A stretch of DNA of 64,000 nucleotides from positions 1 through 64,000 of the forward strand of contig NZ_CP061179.1 in the NCBI RefSeq assembly GCF_017355405.1, in the 5' to 3' direction. The notes beneath the pieces were generated by a model, which had not been told where the DNA came from, searched no databases, and worked only from the letters and a program-made list of their open reading frames with translations. A program made the position numbers and the translations under genes. Below are positions 61,179-64,000 of the stretch, piece by piece; the stretch's first letter is position 1, and each line of letters begins with the position of its first letter. Source of the DNA: Roseomonas haemaphysalidis (GTDB taxonomy: Bacteria; Pseudomonadota; Alphaproteobacteria; Acetobacterales; Acetobacteraceae).

Positions 61179-61950
61179 TTACATCGCTTGCTGCGCGTCT
61201 CGCACCGCGCTGACGGCCCGGCCGATCCCCGCCAGCCCTTCGGGTGACAGTGTGGCGGAGCCGGCGCCCGCTGTGTTGTCCTGGCCCACGGCCTGCGCGC
61301 CTAGTCGCCGCTCCGCCGCCTCAGCCACCGCGCGCAGTTCCGCTGCCACCTCCGGCTGCGTCCCTACCTCCCGCTGCCACGCCTGGGCGGCCTCCGGGCT
61401 TTGCCTGGCCGCCACGCTGCGCCAGTAGGCCTGCGGCCCTGTCTGCGTACTCTTAGGCCATGCTGGCCGCCCTAGCCTGCTCCACGGCCTCTACAGCCCG
61501 CCAGGCGCGCTACGACAGCCCAGACACCTCGACGCTGTCCCAGGCCCGCTGCGCCTCCACCTGTGCCACGTAATCCGTACCCGCCTTCTTGCGCGCCACG
61601 TCCTCGCGCTGCAGCCCGCCGACGATCGAGCTCGCCACACTCCTGGCCCCAGCGCGGTCCAGCTATGCCTCATGACTAGCGAACAGTCCTTCCTGCCCTC
61701 GCAGTGCCCCCAGTTGTTCCGGCCGCTCCCGCAGCCTCCGGGCCGCCTCAGTGCGGTCGCCCTGGCTGTCTGGAGCAGCGCCGCCAGTTTGGCCTCCGCC
61801 TGCTGCGGATCGCGGTACACCGCCCGGAGCCACTGCGCCCGGTCGGCGGCTTCCTGTCGCACTTTCGGATCCTGCTCCACAGCCTGGACGATCTCCTCAG
61901 CCGTGCCCCCCCCCGCCCCAGGCTGTCGCGACCCGTCGGATTCCGAAACG
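61179..61950 (-). pseudogene. C-terminal remnant of a conjugative relaxase (TraA/MobA type)
   Basis: Minus-strand pieces in several frames, EIVQAVEQDPKVRQEAADRA, RPEQLGALRGQEGLFASHEA, VAQVEAQRAWDSVEVSGLS and PEAAQAWQREVGTQPEVAAE, match the helical C-terminal region of large alphaproteobacterial relaxases. Two TAG stops, one TAA and at least one frameshift (about 61435) interrupt them. The catalytic N-terminal domain is absent. Confidence 0.55.
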
Positions 61951-61975
61951 CCGGCAGCAGCGGCGGGGATGGTGT

Positions 61976-62467
61976 CTCCAGTTGCAACTCGCCCACACCC
62001 CGCAGCGGCCGAACACCTCACCCGTGCTGCTGCTCGACGAGTTCGCCGCGCTCGGCTGGCTGGAGCCGGTTCTGCAGGCTGCCGGGCCGATGGCCGGCCT
62101 CGGGCTGCAGCTCTGGCCAATCCTACAGGACCTCGCCCGGCTGCGCGCCGCCTACGGGCAGACCGCCGCCACTTTCCTGGCCACCGCCGGGCCGATCCAG
62201 GTCTCGGCCCCGGTTGACCTAGACACCACCCAGTGGCTGTCCCGGGCGTTAGGCCGCAGCACTGTGGCCTTCGAGACCACCAGCTCCTCCCGCTCCACCC
62301 CGGACAACCCCGAGGGCCATGGCTCGAGCAGCCACAGCAGCTCTACTGAGCTCACCGGCCGGCCCCGACACACGCCCGACGAGGCCATGCGCCTCCACCC
62401 CGACCGGCAGGTTCTCCTACGGCTAGGGCAGCGGCCGACCTTCACCGCCAAGCTCAGGCATTACTAG
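61976..62467 (+). pseudogene. C-terminal remnant of a VirD4/TraG coupling protein
   Basis: An open frame without its own start encodes SPVLLLDEFAALGWLEPVLQ (Walker B region), LGLQLWPILQDLARLRAAYG, FLATAGPIQVSAPVDLDTTQ and LTGRPRHTPDEAMRLHPDRQ, the end of a type IV coupling ATPase. The 5' two-thirds are missing. The frame ends at TAG 62465-62467, where homologues appear to continue (EKELAGSVD follows in frame). Confidence 0.65.
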
Positions 62468-62577
62468 GAAAAAGAACTCGCCGGATCGGTAGATCAAGCA
62501 GTTCCGCGACATTGGAACTCTTGTCGACCGCCCGGCGAGTCATGCGTACACATCAAGTGATCACATGGAGCGTCACC

Positions 62578-62853
62578 ATGGCTGACCAGGATAAAACACC
62601 GCAGCCTGCTCCCCAGAAGATCGGTATCCGGGAGTTCCGCGGCAATCTGCCGGGCTTTCTGCGCCAGGTCCGCCAGGGATCCTCTTTCCTGGTGACCTCG
62701 CGCGGCGAGGTGGTGGCGCTGGTGCAGCCGCCACAGCCTCCAACTCCATCGCGCCGTCAGCCGGGCGCATTGCGCGGCAAGATCCGCATGGCACCGGACT
62801 TCGACACGCTGCCTGACAACCTGCTGTCGATCATGGAGAACGGCGAAGCGTGA
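62578..62853 (+). CDS. Phd/YefM-type antitoxin
   Basis: 91 residues from ATG 62578 with GGAG 8-11 bases upstream. The Phd fold is visible in KIGIREFRGNLPGFLRQVRQGSSFLVTSRGEVVALVQP. The C-terminal toxin-neutralising part ends DFDTLPDNLLSIMENGEA. It probably represses its own operon and blocks the PIN toxin. Its stop overlaps the vapC GTG. The gene looks intact although the toxin does not. Confidence 0.85.
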   Translation: MADQDKTPQPAPQKIGIREFRGNLPGFLRQVRQGSSFLVTSRGEVVALVQPPQPPTPSRRQPGALRGKIRMAPDFDTLPDNLLSIMENGEA

Positions 62854-63152
62854 AGCTTCTGCTCGACACGCATGCTCTGCTCTGGTGGCTGTCGGATGAC
62901 CCCAGGCTCGGCGCTGCGTCAAGGGACCGTATCATGGACCCGGCGAATGACATCCTGATCTCGGTGGTTTCGCTATGGGAGACTCTGGTCAAGGTGCGCG
63001 CGGGGAAGCTGGACGCCGGAATCGAGGAGATCCTGAAGGAGATGCAGGCGCAGGGCTTCGCGCTGCTGCACATCGCCCCTACGCATCTCATCGCATTGGC
63101 CGCCCTGCCGATGCACCACCGTGACCTCTTCGATCACCTAGTGATTGCCTAG
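62850..63152 (+). CDS. VapC-type PIN toxin truncated by an amber codon
   Basis: 100 residues from GTG 62850. PIN-domain acidic residues are D6 (LLLDTHALLWW), E44 (SLWETLVK) and D92/D95 (HRDLFDHLVIA). The frame stops at TAG 63150 exactly where relatives read IAQA. It then continues in phase as AIAEKAIFLSEDGYTPRYPA for about 30 more codons. One C-to-T change (CAG to TAG) would explain it. The lost tail holds the last conserved acidic strand, so the ribonuclease is probably inactive unless the stop is read through. Confidence 0.75.
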   Translation: MKLLLDTHALLWWLSDDPRLGAASRDRIMDPANDILISVVSLWETLVKVRAGKLDAGIEEILKEMQAQGFALLHIAPTHLIALAALPMHHRDLFDHLVIA

Positions 63153-63440
63153 GCCATCGCGGAAAAGGCGATCTTCCTGTCGGAGGACGGCTACACCCCG
63201 CGCTACCCAGCGTCCTGTCTGTCCTGTTCCGGCACACCCTCAGGCTTGGCGCCGCCTTGAGCGCCAGCGTCGAACGCGCTGTCGACCTCCGGTGCCGGAT
63301 CGGTACCCTGGCCCTCAGGGGACATCACAGGTGAGAGCACCGCAAGGGCGTCCAGGAAAGCTCAATCCACCTCCCAAAGCAGGGAGGCTATCGAGGACGA
63401 TCCTCCTCCGCCGCGCCCGAAGCGTGCCACCACGACGGGT

Positions 63441-64000
63441 AGGGCGCTCAACGCCGCGAACCTGGAAACGCTCGGTGCGGCCCGGCTCGCGGAACTGCTC
63501 ATGGCGGTCAGCAAGGGTAATGCCGCCGCGCAACGCCAGCTTCGCCTGGCCCTGGCTGGCAGTGGCGGCGCTGACGGCACGGCGCGCGCTGTCACCCAGC
63601 AGTTGATCCGCATCGGGCAGGCGAAGACCTGGCTCGGATGGCAGAAGATCAAACCGCTCTTGGCTGAGCCGGAGGTCCAGCGGCGAGCTATCCTCGATGT
63701 GGTCGCGCCGGCTGATCCGGGCGAGGCCTTCGAGTTGATGTGGTGCCTGGTCGGTTGCGCCGACGGCGTTCTGGCGCGCTCCGACGATGGCAGCGGCCGC
63801 CTGGCCGAGGCCTTCCATGCCGCTGCCGAGGATCTTGGACCTTTGGCGCAACGGGCGGCCCTACCATCCGAGGTGCTTGCCAATCGTGCCGTCCTGGCTC
63901 TGATCGACGATGCGCATGGGATCTAGGATCGGCTGATCCCTATCCTGGCCCCCCAACTAGGTAACGCCGGGCTGCTGCTCATCCGGGATGCCACGCTGGC
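63441..64000 (+). pseudogene. DUF6880-like protein interrupted by an amber codon, runs off the window
   Basis: Homology to this uncharacterised family starts at about RALNAANLETLGAARLAELL. It continues through GNAAAQRQLRLALAG, KTWLGWQKIKPLLAEPEVQ, ADPGEAFELMWCLVGCADGV and DGSGRLAEAFHAAAEDLG. An ATG at 63501 gives a 141-codon frame ending at TAG 63924. The same phase then reads DRLIPILAPQLGNAGLLLIR to the window edge, as in full-length relatives. No good start is seen upstream of 63501. Function unknown. Confidence 0.5.

Noticed and set aside
60473..64000. Genome-wide amber recoding as explanation of the in-frame TAG codons
   Set aside because: Intact genes here (repB, uvsE, ctaG) end in TAG at the family-typical position, and the same region also has frameshifts and TAA stops, so ordinary decay is more likely.
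1..64000. CRISPR arrays, tRNA and rRNA genes
   Set aside because: No regularly spaced direct repeats, cloverleaf-like sequences or rRNA segments were noticed. The read was by eye, so a tRNA scan would be needed to be certain.

Overview
The window is GC-rich DNA (mostly near 70% GC by eye) whose gene content suggests an alphaproteobacterium of the Roseomonas/Acetobacteraceae type. That assignment is inferred from gene families, not from a marker gene. It is probably part of a large plasmid or chromid. It opens with a repA-repB partition pair, carries a ScpA/tyrosine-recombinase maintenance operon, and ends in decayed conjugation and toxin-antitoxin genes. No rRNA, tRNA or CRISPR array was seen.

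Layout. 0-4.4 kb: RepA, RepB and two tandem spore-photoproduct-lyase-like radical SAM proteins. 4.4-15.3 kb: a ten-gene minus-strand operon in which every junction overlaps: inositol-phosphate synthase, HD-like protein, methyltransferase, Gfo/Idh/MocA oxidoreductase, zinc-ribbon/metallo-beta-lactamase-fold protein, YcaO protein, TIM-barrel protein, GT4 glycosyltransferase, PIG-L deacetylase and OpgH-like membrane glucosyltransferase. I do not recognise this as a described pathway, and it is the best candidate for a new system here. 15.7-24 kb: a PEP-CTERM glycerophosphodiesterase, a GntR-controlled sugar-acid locus, a thioesterase and a chemoreceptor. 23.9-28.4 kb: a DHH phosphoesterase coupled to UV-damage endonuclease, facing a ScpA / unknown protein / tyrosine recombinase operon. 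28.5-33.8 kb: a metallo-hydrolase and an iron-siderophore locus (TonB receptor, binding protein, Fur box, MFS). 34.4-42.5 kb: sensor kinases, then a rearrangement junction that fuses a truncated hybrid kinase to a cytochrome-oxidase assembly cluster (CtaG and c-type cytochromes).

42.5-47.9 kb is a lower-GC, repeat-rich accessory stretch with a frameshifted insertion sequence, structured repeats, small plasmid-type genes and a deleted transporter gene. 47.9-52.9 kb is a catabolic locus: a Bug-type solute receptor divergent from an IclR-SMP-30 fusion regulator/lactonase, a DapA-family aldolase and an enolase-superfamily dehydratase. 53-60.3 kb holds small genes, a two-component system next to a DegP-type protease, and an exported amidohydrolase. 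60.4-64 kb is degenerate plasmid backbone: AbrB-Doc, relaxase and coupling-protein remnants, a Phd-VapC pair whose toxin has an amber stop, and a DUF6880-like gene that is also interrupted.

Recurring themes are UV-lesion repair (two SPL-like proteins, UvsE, DHH protein), acid-sugar catabolism (two enolase-superfamily enzymes, two SMP-30 domains, an aldolase) and replicon maintenance. Start codons were chosen from start/stop overlaps and visible ribosome-binding sites. Functions are inferred from motifs only.
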